Shown: positions 1 to 8,362 of the stretch, piece after piece
Numbering within the stretch: the stretch's first letter is position 1
How the letters are laid out: every line of letters begins with the position of its first letter
DNA from: Sulfitobacter noctilucae
Lineage (GTDB): Bacteria > Pseudomonadota > Alphaproteobacteria > Rhodobacterales > Rhodobacteraceae
Length of the DNA: 64,000 nucleotides
NCBI RefSeq assembly: GCF_000622365.1
Contig: NZ_JASC01000002.1
Coordinates: 1-64,000, forward strand
Direction: 5' to 3'
The notes under the pieces: generated by a model
Seen by the model: only the letters and a program-made list of their open reading frames with translations
Told to the model about the DNA's origin: nothing
Database searches by the model: none
Translations under genes and position numbers: made by a program

Positions 1-382
1 GGTCAGGGGCATCAACTTCGAACTGCCGATCCAGCGTGTTATCCGCGACAACCGATGGCTTGCCACCATATCGCCCAGGTCGACGTTTGTATCCGATCTG
101 CGCTGCAATGCCTGCCAAGCTGGCCAAACGTGCCACACGGTTCTCTGAACAGGTCTCGCCAGCATCGCGCAGGTCGTCCGCCAATTTGCGATATCCATAG
201 ACCTTACCGCTATCGGCCCGTGCCTGCTGGATCAGCACCGTCTGACGTGCATCCTCAAGGGCACGCTGGCTTAACGGTTCTTTAAGCCATGCATAGAACC
301 CGCTGAAATGAACCATCAGCACGCGGCACATGGACCGCACAGAAAACTCTGCGCGGTGAGCCTCGATAAACGCGTACCTCAC
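1..382 (-). CDS. IS3-family transposase OrfB, N-terminal part (runs off the window)
   Basis: Reading the minus strand from a GTG at 382 gives an uninterrupted 127 codons with typical IS3 OrfB features: the start VRYAFIEAHR, then FSGFYAWLKEPLSQRA, a YGYRKLADDLR segment and the stretch KPSVVADNTLDRQFEVDAPD that normally leads into the DDE integrase core. The catalytic core itself (first Asp of WVTDIT-type motif) lies outside the window. OrfB is normally made as an OrfAB fusion through a -1 frameshift; a slippery A-rich run is present upstream near 413-418. Completeness beyond the edge is unknown. Confidence 0.75.
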   Translation of the reverse strand, partial: MRYAFIEAHRAEFSVRSMCRVLMVHFSGFYAWLKEPLSQRALEDARQTVLIQQARADSGKVYGYRKLADDLRDAGETCSENRVARLASLAGIAAQIGYKRRPGRYGGKPSVVADNTLDRQFEVDAPD

Positions 383-458
383 TGAGATTCTCGCGCGAAG
401 TACGCGGTCGCCTTTTTTAGAATGGTACGTTCCTCGGTCACTCGCGCCAGTTCGCGCT

Positions 459-662
459 TCAGCCTTTTTTTATCTCAGCAGCCTGTTCTGCAACTTCAGA
501 TCGGACACGGGGCGACTTCGCAAATTGTGCCTTCCAAGTGTACAGCGATTTGGTGCTGATCCCTAGGCGCTCAGCAACTTCGCTGACCGCATATCCACGC
601 TCAACAACCTGTGCCACAGCGTCCTGTTTGAACTCGTCCGTAAACCGTATTCCCTTGTTCAT
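459..662 (-). pseudogene. IS3-family OrfA, frame broken in an A7 run
   Basis: The 67-residue product starts MNKGIRFTDEFKQDAV and contains a helix-turn-helix (VSEVAERLGISTKSLYTWK) that in IS3 elements binds the terminal repeats. The frame stops at 459, just after a run of seven A on the minus strand (465-471 as T7 on plus). Moving to the -1 frame restores the usual OrfA tail (LKRELARVTEERTILKKA, then YFARES) and a stop at 379-381. So either one A was lost from the run or ribosomes slip there. The ATG at 662 lies about 60 bp from the IS end, as usual. Confidence 0.7.
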
Positions 663-724
663 ATCCGTCTCTCCTTGGTTCCAAAATTACCAGGCAAACC
701 GTCTACAAATCTAGGGGCACCTCA

Positions 725-1059
725 AACCGCGTACATGATGAGGGTATAATTAAACTTATTGAATGAGCGCTGCTTCCGGCCCGTTGCTGCCATTCATTGA
801 CTGGCCAAGGTGCTGCGGTCGCAGCCCGCTTTGCTGTCATTCGCTGCAGGCGCGAACTCCGGGCTTCCAGGAACTCACGAAACGCAGGACAATTTTCCCA
901 TTTAGTTCTGCGCCATCGATGACCGCAATGTATCGTGACAATAAAACTGAGTAGCTTGCAGGCGCTGCTCAAACGGCGATGCGGAGCTTCACGTGAACAA
1001 CAATCTGACACTCAGTTTTTTCCTAAAGGTCGTAGGTTTTTTCTTTTCTGATCGGACCT
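725..1059. other. Intergenic stretch with a short inverted repeat, no gene seen
   Basis: No convincing gene is visible between the IS end and the cyclase. The only structure noted is a 10-bp inverted repeat, AAAACTGAGT at 943-952 and ACTCAGTTTT at 1010-1019, separated by 57 bp. It could be the ends of a small decayed element or chance. The ORFs here on both strands lack recognisable domains and look like shadows. Confidence 0.4.
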
Positions 1060-1995
1060 TTGATTGCCCTAATTGCGGGGAACGCACTTGCAGATTGGCC
1101 ACGGGTTCTCTTGAGCGGCGTTAGCGGCGCGATGATTGGCACAGGCTGCCTCTTGCTTGAGGCGCTTGTGCTGTCGAACCGATCCATACGCTGGCTTCGA
1201 AAGATACCCCTGATCACTGTCGTTGCTTTGCGTGCGGTTTCCTACAGCATCATTATCGTTGGCGGGCTGGTTTTGCCTTCGCTGATATTCTTGGGGACAA
1301 AACAATGGCTTGATCCTGATTTTTCCTTCGGATTTTGGGTGTCGATTGCCGTCGCAACGGGGTTGTCCATGTCAGGAGAGCTCTTCCAGTTGCTAGGTAA
1401 GGAGGCGGCGTTGGCAATGTTCACTGGGCGCTATCGCAGGCCCCGCATTGAACAACGCATTGTCATGTTCGCTGATTTGACCGGCTCTACGGCACTTGCA
1501 GAGGAATTGGGGGATTTGAGGTTTCATGAGCTGCTGGGCGGCGTTGCCTACGATTTGGAAAGCCCAATAGTTACAAATGGCGGAGAGACGCACCGATACA
1601 TCGGGGATGCCATCATCATCACCTGGTCAATGGACAAGGCAAAGAACTTCGAGCGCTGCCTTATGTGTGCCGAGGCGATGGTGGAGGCGCTCGAAAGCAA
1701 AGCGAACCAGTATGCCACAAAATTCGGCAAGCCAATGCGCATAAGAATTGCGATTCACTGTGGCCCCGTTGCCGCAGGTGAGATTGGCGCATGGAAGAAA
1801 GAAATATCACTGCTTGGTGACACTATGAACACCACCGCACGAATTGAAGGTGCCGCAAGGCAATTCGGATCAGACATTGTGGTTTCGGATATGATCCGGA
1901 GCCGGTTGCCGGAAGCCTGGCGATCAAAGCTGGTTGGCCTTCCAGACTTCGCAGCACATGGAAAACAGGACGCGCTCAAGCTTTGGGCTCTTTAA
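1060..1995 (+). CDS. Membrane-anchored class III adenylate/guanylate cyclase
   Basis: The 311-residue protein probably makes a cyclic nucleotide, most likely cAMP, from a catalytic domain facing the cytoplasm. The N-terminal half holds about three to four hydrophobic segments (residues 1-120). The class III cyclase domain follows: FADLTGST with the first metal Asp at 139, IGDAIIITW with the second at 183, HCGPVAAGEIG, and LGDTMNTTARIE carrying the transition-state Asn and Arg. The frame is open only from 1036, after a TAG, and has no early ATG; a TTG at 1060 gives the full membrane region, with a weak ribosome site. An ATG at 1132 would remove the first hydrophobic segment. It has no partner gene beside it and sits in the IS-bounded accessory stretch. 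Confidence 0.8.
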   Translation: MIALIAGNALADWPRVLLSGVSGAMIGTGCLLLEALVLSNRSIRWLRKIPLITVVALRAVSYSIIIVGGLVLPSLIFLGTKQWLDPDFSFGFWVSIAVATGLSMSGELFQLLGKEAALAMFTGRYRRPRIEQRIVMFADLTGSTALAEELGDLRFHELLGGVAYDLESPIVTNGGETHRYIGDAIIITWSMDKAKNFERCLMCAEAMVEALESKANQYATKFGKPMRIRIAIHCGPVAAGEIGAWKKEISLLGDTMNTTARIEGAARQFGSDIVVSDMIRSRLPEAWRSKLVGLPDFAAHGKQDALKLWAL

Positions 1996-2596
1996 AAAGG
2001 TTGCCATTGTATTGCCAAACATCTGGGAGGTTCCGCCCACGACGCTGCGCACTCCGGCCCAAAGCTGCCATCGGTCGACCCAATGAACTGATGCACATGC
2101 GCTCCGCATTGCAGGCCTTTTCAAGCAGTCAATAGACAGCCGAAAATGGCATCTTTGGGCTATTGATAAGATCGTCGGTTAACTATTGGCACGCAGCGAA
2201 CCCTGGTCGTGCCGACCATCTGCTGCGGTGCAGTCCGTAAAGCGGGGCGCATGTGGCCTTGGGTCACGCGTCGCGACGACTACCTTAAAGCCATACGCCT
2301 TTGATCCCTATGGCCGTCGGGGAGGGGTTACGCTTTTTCTTGACTCAAATGACCTTTTTGACTGAGGCTTCGTCACATGCCATGTGGTATTTTCCAATTG
2401 GAATTTTTTGCGACTTCTTTTTTGACCGAGTAATTTGATGTTTGTCCCATGAACCTGCCCGCGTTTTGTCTATGCCTGCCCCGACGATCTCTACCGATAC
2501 TTTGGGTTTCTGATATGTGTGGCGGAAGCCTTCCGATAGTGACCCATTGTTAAATGCGTCGCGCCCGGTTTGCTTGTCCTAAAGATAGGTTCTTCC
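1996..2596 (+). promoter_or_regulatory. 600-bp intergenic region with two perfect palindromes upstream of the giant gene
   Basis: No gene is recognised here. Two perfect palindromes lie about 200 bp before the giant metallopeptidase gene: CACATG-C-CATGTG at 2374-2386 and TTCCAATTGGAA at 2392-2403. A TTGACT-type motif occurs twice just before them (2339-2344 and 2358-2363) and a related TTGACC at 2422-2427, which could include -35 elements. These are candidate operators and promoter parts; no matching regulator is known. The rest of the gap, 1996-2330, holds nothing I can name. Confidence 0.4.
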
Positions 2597-5500
2597 ATGC
2601 CTAGAAATCAAAAACTTGTCGCTGCCGACGCGGCTGAAATTTCTGCTTCTGAGCTGGCCCTCAAAGAGCAGGAAATGCGGCAAGACTTTATGTCTGACAA
2701 TAACCTCGACGATTTCGAAAAGAAGACACTGGACCGCGTGCTGAAAAAAATCGATCAGGTGAAAGCCAAGATCCGTCAACTGCGCGATGAGGTTGCGGCC
2801 AGCAAGGCCATTTGGGAGGCGCGCGCAGGTGATCTGACTCTGATGGAAAGTCAGTTGGCTGAATTGCAGTCATTTGGCGTTCCCGAAGCCGCAGCAATCG
2901 AAGGCGAATTTGCTCTCATCCGCGAAGCCATCCAGGACGAACGTTGGACCGATGCGACGGCGGCGCTGGACCAGCTGATGGTGGGGATGGAGCCGGTTTA
3001 TGGCAATTACATTGAGCAGAAGGCCGCCATGGACCGCTATCTGCTCGCACGGGCTGATTTTGACACCCGCCTTGCCGCGGCGCGCAGCACCGAACCGAAG
3101 ACTGAGACCGTTGTAAGTGGCTTGGCCGATATCGACGCGTCCATCAGCGCGATTGATGCCGCCGCCGACGAGCGCGCTTATGTCGATGCCGAAATCCTCC
3201 TTGCCGGGGCAAACACGCGTCTTGAGCAGGTCGAGTCAGAGTTGATCGACTTCCAGAAAAAAGTAGCTGATTTAGAGGCCGGGCTCGGCGCGATCAGCGG
3301 CAAGCTGGACGATCTTTCGGTTTGTGAATTCACCTCGTTGGCAGAGGCGCAAAGCGAGATCTTGAACCTCCAAACCGAAATCGAGGCCGCCGTTGCGGTG
3401 CATGACTACGTTACTGCGCTCGCGCTGCTCGCGACGCTTACACCTTTGGTCGAAGACACGCATCGGCGTCTCGAAGAGCTGCAGATCAAACACGCCGATT
3501 TCCACGCAACCTACGATCCTCTCAAGGTCCGCGCGGAGCTGCTCAATTCTTCTGAATCACCGGCCACAGTTGAACCGACGCGGCGCATGCTTGCCACTCT
3601 GGACCAGATTGACGCCGCCGTCGCGGTCGAGGACTTTGATACCGCAATCTCGCTGTGCCCAGCCCTCGAAGAGGCGATCGTCGAAATCGAGGCTCTGCAG
3701 GACGACAGAGCGCTTCGCGAGGCGCGTGCCGCCGAGATCATGAAGCAACACTCCAAGCAGTTGCGCGAGATTGCACGCCTGCTCTCGCTGCCCGGCAATA
3801 CCTCCAAGGGCGAGGAACTGCAGCGGCGGCTCGAATTCCAATCAGAAGAGATCGAACGTCTGTGCGCCGAGCTTAAGCCAACCGACGCGACGCTTGTTTT
3901 TGCCCAGATTATCGGCACCATCGCTGCCCTTCAGGCAGAAGAGGCCGCTATGGTCGCCGCAGACATACTGCGCACGGAGGCCGAAAGCGCATATGCCGCG
4001 CTCAAGCCCAAGATCGACAAGGCCAAATTGTTCTATCCCATCGACGAAGAGTTCAAGGCGATGGTTGAAGAATTCCGTGAGGAAGACGAAGCCGTCACAT
4101 CTCTGATCCACCAGAACCATTTCGGGAATGCTCTGGTCGCGGTCGACTCCCTTGAGCGATCCATCGACCGGCTGCTTGGACGTCAGGCTGACTTCGATGC
4201 CCGCGTTGCCGTGCGCGAAACTTTCGTGGTCGACTGGGAAAAATACGAGGCCGTGCGCAGTCAGGTCTTCGCGATGAGGATAACGCTGCCAGACGTGCGA
4301 ACGCTTTATGATACATTTGGTACCGCCGACAATGTGGTGCTAGAGGCCAAAGAAGCATTTGACTATCCGGCCGCGGGCGCAGCCATACCTGCGGCCACGA
4401 AAGCCGCCGAGACGGTACTCAAACGCAAGAAGGACTGCGACGTTCACGCAGCTAAATACGACGAGGCCATGACGCGGTTCAAAACCGCCGAAGCGCTCTT
4501 CAAGCCAATGAACGCAATCCGCGACGTTCATACCGAAGCATTGTGGAACAAACTCGTCGAAGGCGGCAATAAGAAGACTGCGTTCTGGGAAGTCGTGCGC
4601 GACAAGCCCGACATGACCAAAGCGCTCAAGATCGTGGGCGAGTTTGAAAAGGTCGTCAAAGAGCTCGGGCCCATCATCGAAGCAGAAAAAGTTGCCGTGG
4701 CCGAACGTGACCGGCTCCTGGCGTTGAAAAAAGCGGCCCAGGCGAAGTTTGACGCAGCCGATGCCGTCAAGCCCAATACCGAAGAGATACTGACAATTTT
4801 CAAGGTTTATCGGACCGCACAAGCCGAGTTCTTCGGCTCTCTGAATGGGGCCGAGCCTGATACTGAAGCCAAACTCAACGCCTACATCGCTGCAGCCGAA
4901 GCCGTGACCAACGCAGCCGCGGCCCACGCAGGCCACGATGCCGAAGCCAACGCCGCCTGCGACACGCGAGAGACAGCCGTTAAACCCAAGTTTGACGCCG
5001 CCAAAACCGATGGTGAGACCTATCCGACGGAGTTGGGGGACATGCTCTGGTCACTCGAAGACGCGTGGAAATACTATCAGAAACTGTACGGCGAACAGCG
5101 GTACCTCGAAGCCCGCGATCGTCTCGACCATGTCGAAAAAGCAGCCGAAGAACTACAAAAAGGCGTCGTTGCCGCCAAGGCCCTTGTTGATCAGCGCGAG
5201 GTCGAACTGACAGGCAAGTATACCGCGGCCTTCATCGCGCGCCTCACTACTGTGACCGGGTACGTCGACAGTTCCAAGGAAATGAAGGAAAAGCGCACGT
5301 CCGCTATGGATCTGCGCACCAGTCTCGAAACGGCCCAAAGCGACCGTCGTTTCAAGGAAGCGTTGGAGCACTTCGCGGCACTTGACCCACACGTCACCGA
5401 TCTCGAAACGCTTAAGGCGGCTGAAGGTCCCTTGCTAGCCGATCGCACGTGGGTCGAGGCGCAGGTGACTGCAAAACAACCTCAGATCAATACCGCGCGC

Positions 5501-6670
5501 GCAATTGAAGGTGTCGACCGCGCCACGCAAGCCAAGGTCGATGCCTTTCAAGACGCGCGAAAGGGCTTTCGAACGCCGTACAATGACGCGGATTTCACCG
5601 CTGCGCGCGCGGCGTGGCCGCGGTTTGACAAGGCGATTGATGAACTCAACGCAATGCAGGGCGCATATGACACGCTTCGGGCCAAAAAAGACGCCGCTGA
5701 TGCTGCATGGGCACCGCTCCAGCCAAACTACGACATCGCCGTTGAAATGCGCGGCTTAACTGAAGAACTCGAAAAACTTGTCAAGGATTTCGACACCGCA
5801 AACACGCTCTATAACAAGGCCTATAACCGGCACGATTGGGATCAGGTCTTGATCGAAACGCCACCGCTTGAGAGCGCCATCAACGCGCTTGTCGCCAAAA
5901 AGGCCGATCATGACGCCGCCGACGCCGCCGCTACAGAAACCGCTGATGCCGCCCTCGTTGAGTTGCAGACAATGTTCGAAGCCGACCTCAAAGCCAAGAC
6001 CACAGAGGAAAAACTCGAACTGCTCGAAAAGCTTCGCAGCCAAAAACAGGAACTCACGGCGGAGCAGAAGGCCATGCAGCGCAAGGTCTACATGTCGATG
6101 GACCTCGATGCTGAATTCGTCCACCAGGACGACGAACGCCGTGCAGAGTTGAACGAGGCGATCAAGAACGACCCCGAACTTCAGGCCGCCCGTGCCGATT
6201 GGGCCAGCACTCATCCCGACACGGCAATCTCACCGGATGAAAAGATCAGGCTGTTGATGAAAACGGTGAAAAAGGAATGCGAAATCTACGGCATGCCTGT
6301 CCCCGAGATTAAGACCTTTTCCGATCCCAATGGAGACGCAGGTTTTCACAATCCAAGCGATAACACCGTCAATATCAACATTCACGAAGAAGTAGGTTTC
6401 GATGACTTCTTCGAAACCGTTGACACCATGACCCATGAAGTTGCGCATCACTACCAAGCCACGTTGGTCAAAAAGCTCGAAGAGGGCCTTTTGACCCCGG
6501 ACGATCCCGAATTCAAACAGGCTTTGATGTTTGCTGCAAATAGTGGGCCTTACGATTTTATTGACCCCGAAGACGACCATGAAGGGTACAAGAAACAACC
6601 GCTTGAGGATCACGCCTGGAAAACTGGCGGTGGGGTTCAGGATGCTCTGAGAGAAGTGCCTACCTTCTAA
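2597..6670 (+). CDS. Giant helical-repeat protein with C-terminal zinc metallopeptidase domain (HEVAH...E)
   Basis: I do not recognise this 1357-residue protein as a named family. Residues 1-90 are charged and helical. Residues about 95-1150 contain roughly ten degenerate repeats of 85-110 residues; each has a short acidic helix-turn in which an aromatic residue is followed by two or three residues and an Ala-rich helix (for example DERWTDATAALDQL, VHDYVTALALLATL, VEDFDTAISL, GEQRYLEARDRLD, SDRRFKEALEHF). These suggest a long rod of helical hairpins. The C-terminal 150 residues are different and carry THEVAHHYQ (H1280, E1281, H1284) and, 50 residues on, QPLEDHAW with Glu1337, which fits a gluzincin HExxH...E zinc site. 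There is no signal peptide or membrane segment. The ATG at 2597 is preceded by a GATAGG-like site; an upstream TTG at 2570 in frame is less likely. A small gene follows after 33 bp. Function is inferred only as a possible protease effector. Confidence 0.75.
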   Translation: MPRNQKLVAADAAEISASELALKEQEMRQDFMSDNNLDDFEKKTLDRVLKKIDQVKAKIRQLRDEVAASKAIWEARAGDLTLMESQLAELQSFGVPEAAAIEGEFALIREAIQDERWTDATAALDQLMVGMEPVYGNYIEQKAAMDRYLLARADFDTRLAAARSTEPKTETVVSGLADIDASISAIDAAADERAYVDAEILLAGANTRLEQVESELIDFQKKVADLEAGLGAISGKLDDLSVCEFTSLAEAQSEILNLQTEIEAAVAVHDYVTALALLATLTPLVEDTHRRLEELQIKHADFHATYDPLKVRAELLNSSESPATVEPTRRMLATLDQIDAAVAVEDFDTAISLCPALEEAIVEIEALQDDRALREARAAEIMKQHSKQLREIARLLSLPGNTSKGEELQRRLEFQSEEIERLCAELKPTDATLVFAQIIGTIAALQAEEAAMVAADILRTEAESAYAALKPKIDKAKLFYPIDEEFKAMVEEFREEDEAVTSLIHQNHFGNALVAVDSLERSIDRLLGRQADFDARVAVRETFVVDWEKYEAVRSQVFAMRITLPDVRTLYDTFGTADNVVLEAKEAFDYPAAGAAIPAATKAAETVLKRKKDCDVHAAKYDEAMTRFKTAEALFKPMNAIRDVHTEALWNKLVEGGNKKTAFWEVVRDKPDMTKALKIVGEFEKVVKELGPIIEAEKVAVAERDRLLALKKAAQAKFDAADAVKPNTEEILTIFKVYRTAQAEFFGSLNGAEPDTEAKLNAYIAAAEAVTNAAAAHAGHDAEANAACDTRETAVKPKFDAAKTDGETYPTELGDMLWSLEDAWKYYQKLYGEQRYLEARDRLDHVEKAAEELQKGVVAAKALVDQREVELTGKYTAAFIARLTTVTGYVDSSKEMKEKRTSAMDLRTSLETAQSDRRFKEALEHFAALDPHVTDLETLKAAEGPLLADRTWVEAQVTAKQPQINTARAIEGVDRATQAKVDAFQDARKGFRTPYNDADFTAARAAWPRFDKAIDELNAMQGAYDTLRAKKDAADAAWAPLQPNYDIAVEMRGLTEELEKLVKDFDTANTLYNKAYNRHDWDQVLIETPPLESAINALVAKKADHDAADAAATETADAALVELQTMFEADLKAKTTEEKLELLEKLRSQKQELTAEQKAMQRKVYMSMDLDAEFVHQDDERRAELNEAIKNDPELQAARADWASTHPDTAISPDEKIRLLMKTVKKECEIYGMPVPEIKTFSDPNGDAGFHNPSDNTVNINIHEEVGFDDFFETVDTMTHEVAHHYQATLVKKLEEGLLTPDDPEFKQALMFAANSGPYDFIDPEDDHEGYKKQPLEDHAWKTGGGVQDALREVPTF

Positions 6671-6703
6671 CTTGCGGTATGTTCGGGAAAGGACAGAACA
6701 CAG

Positions 6704-7105
6704 ATGGCCAAAACTGACATTGAAATAATCTATCACCTCCGTGATGGTCGCCGTGAACCGCTCGGTACTGGCACCATTGACGAGACAGGGCATATCGATA
6801 TCACGTCACCGCGCGAAGGTCAGGAAAACTATGTCAAAAAGCAAATGGATGAGCTGAACGGGCGCGACTACGTCGTGCTCAAACTCCCCCCCTCTCCGGG
6901 TGGATCAAGCCGAGGTGTAACCAAACAGAAGGTGTATCGCACGAACCCCAACTTCCTTCCGGCATTGAAGGACTACGGTCGGCGTGTGTTTTCCATGGAG
7001 TTTATTTTTCACGATTTCATACTCGCGCCGCATCTGGCGATACCGGACGAGGAAACGTCGGTGCCGGATCGAACCGGGCAGCGCCCTCCCATCGGCGACA
7101 GCTAG
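6704..7105 (+). CDS. Small protein of unknown function, partner of the giant metallopeptidase
   Basis: This 133-residue product is soluble, without signal peptide or membrane helix. The first 70 residues look like a compact beta-rich domain (DIEIIYHLRDG, LGTGTIDETGHIDI, DYVVLKLPP) and the last 25 residues are Pro- and Asp-rich and probably disordered. It starts at an ATG 33 bp after the giant gene with a good ribosome site (AAAGGA at 6690-6695), so both are likely on one mRNA. By position it could be an inhibitor, chaperone or adaptor for the peptidase, but nothing in the sequence decides between these. I recognise no family. Confidence 0.65.
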   Translation: MAKTDIEIIYHLRDGRREPLGTGTIDETGHIDITSPREGQENYVKKQMDELNGRDYVVLKLPPSPGGSSRGVTKQKVYRTNPNFLPALKDYGRRVFSMEFIFHDFILAPHLAIPDEETSVPDRTGQRPPIGDS

Positions 7106-7109
7106 GGTT

Positions 7110-7313
7110 ATGACCTTTCAATTCTACACCATTGATCGCAGACTTTTACAGGTGATGTCGGCAAACCGGTGCGCGCTATGGACTTCGTTGCCAGAACCCG
7201 GACTTTGGCAAGGTGATAGGGCAAACCGCCTTCCCTACATATTGGTTGCACCTGCGGCAGGAGGGGTGTTCAGTCGTGAGGTTGGCATGCCCCCATCAGG
7301 TGGTCCGGTTTGA
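7110..7313 (+). CDS. Possible short hypothetical ORF, 67 aa
   Basis: An ATG at 7110, four bases after the previous stop, opens 67 codons (MTFQFYTIDRRLLQVMSA...). The tail runs into the edge of the transposase remnant that follows, so if this was a gene its 3' end has probably been replaced by IS sequence. No domain is recognised and no clear ribosome site is seen. It may equally be non-coding. Confidence 0.25.
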   Translation: MTFQFYTIDRRLLQVMSANRCALWTSLPEPGLWQGDRANRLPYILVAPAAGGVFSREVGMPPSGGPV

Positions 7314-7316
7314 TTG

Positions 7317-7421
7317 TTAGTGCATCGTGGGCCACTGGTCCATTGGGACGACGCTTTTTGGTACAGGCGGGCGATAGCCCAGAGCGCTGTGCGGCCTGAC
7401 CGTGTTGTAGTGTAGCCTCCA
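7317..7421 (-). pseudogene. Transposase C-terminal remnant
   Basis: The minus strand encodes a 34-residue tail typical of DDE transposases of the IS3/IS481 type: LHYNTVRPHSALGYRPP followed by VVPMDQWPTMH and a stop at 7317. Upstream of about 7421 the open frame continues but the similarity to transposase is lost, so only the last part of the gene survives. It is from a different element than the IS at 1-724, since that one ends in the opposite arrangement. It marks the right side of the accessory block. Confidence 0.7.
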
Positions 7422-8023
7422 AAAAAGTTTGGGTCTATTAACTCCCATGAACTTGCACATTAATAAGTTAGCCCGTTTCCGCTCAAAGGGGCTCCAAAAT
7501 GAACGTTTCGATCTCGCTAGGGCATGAACGTCCGCTATCGAAATACCTTGAAGGTGCATTAGCATCCGCAGCGAAGTTCCGTTTTCCGCCGCTTCTGCCG
7601 AAATCAGTGCGTGCTTCCATCGCAAAGGCATATAGTTTGCCCACGTCTAAGCTATCTTTCTGGGTATGTGTTTACGTGACGAGAAATACACTATGACGCA
7701 CCGATTAACCCGGCTTGATTTTGGCACTGACACGGGACCGCGACTCGGAGCTTCTGAGTAGGCGTTGAGCACTTCAGAAACATACCCTTAGTTATGTCTG
7801 GGCGGGCTACTGTCTAGAGAAACGGTCGGTGGTTAGAGGCCTGTGAATGATACAAGACAGGAAAGCCTACTGACACGTCTATTGTCCGTAAGCGCAGCCA
7901 CGATTTGCTAGACAAGCAAGGAGCCCCGAGAGGGTGGCGTGACGTCTAGTATGGGAAATTTTAACACTACCAAGGTCAGGCGCGGCCTTTCGGGACGCCT
8001 AAGTATTCGATTTATATGGATAC
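7422..8023. other. 600-bp stretch without recognisable genes between IS remnant and tRNA-Thr
   Basis: Several short open frames exist, the longest 65 codons at 7499-7696, but none has a recognisable domain. A hairpin with a GAAA loop (CC-GAAA-GG, about 7980-8003) follows the tRNA 3' end on the minus strand and may help end or process its transcript; it lacks a T-run. The stretch looks like decayed accessory DNA. Confidence 0.4.
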
Positions 8024-8098
<75 letters not shown>

Positions 8099-8184
8099 GC
8101 CGAATGCCGCGCTGATTAGCGGCAAAGCGAATTCACTGCAAGCGCAATCTGGACGCTGATCAAGCCCTGCGCTAGACAAAGGTC

Positions 8185-8361
8185 ATGGCACAAGGCAAGA
8201 CGCCCCCGACACAGAAAACAGAAGCGCAGCTGCGCGAGGACCGTTTGAAGGCGGCGCTCAAGTCGAACATGGCGCGGCGCAAGGCTCAAAGCCGGGTCCG
8301 AAGCGCGCAGGTAGACGATAAAAACAAGGGGCAGAACAGCTCCGACGAGGAAAGCAGATAA
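8185..8361 (+). CDS. Small conserved basic protein upstream of murA, 58 aa
   Basis: The 58-residue product ([20 protein letters not shown]...) is highly charged, rich in Arg, Lys, Gln and Ser, with one central helix ([20 protein letters not shown]) and disordered ends. It ends one base before the murA start, so the two are very likely translated from the same mRNA, and an AGGAAAG ribosome site for murA lies in its last codons. Short basic ORFs of this kind sit before murA in relatives as far as I recall; function is unknown. It is too short for most ORF cut-offs. Confidence 0.6.
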   Translation: MAQGKTPPTQKTEAQLREDRLKAALKSNMARRKAQSRVRSAQVDDKNKGQNSSDEESR

Positions 8362-8362
8362 C

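Larger units (their letters stand above)
1..724 (-). mobile_element. IS3-family insertion sequence, truncated by the window edge
   Basis: The stretch holds, on the minus strand, an orfA-like HTH gene followed by an orfB-like transposase that runs off the left edge. Past the orfA start the sequence ends in a presumed terminal repeat near 711-724, which reads TGAGGTGCCCC on the minus strand, the usual TG start of IS3-family ends. The other end lies outside the window, so length and target duplication cannot be judged. The first reading frame is broken (see orfA), so this copy may no longer move unless frameshifting compensates. Confidence 0.8.

Noticed and set aside
703..1011. 102-codon minus-strand ORF beside the IS
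   Set aside because: Starts inside the IS end region, has no recognisable features and an unnatural composition.
4340..4936. 198-codon minus-strand ORF inside the giant gene
   Set aside because: It is the antisense shadow of the repeat-coding frame; its composition (Phe, Gly, His rich) mirrors the codon bias of the true gene.
7499..7696. 65-codon plus-strand ORF before tRNA-Thr
   Set aside because: No domain, no ribosome site, and it lies in a stretch with stops in all frames and IS debris; treated as non-coding.
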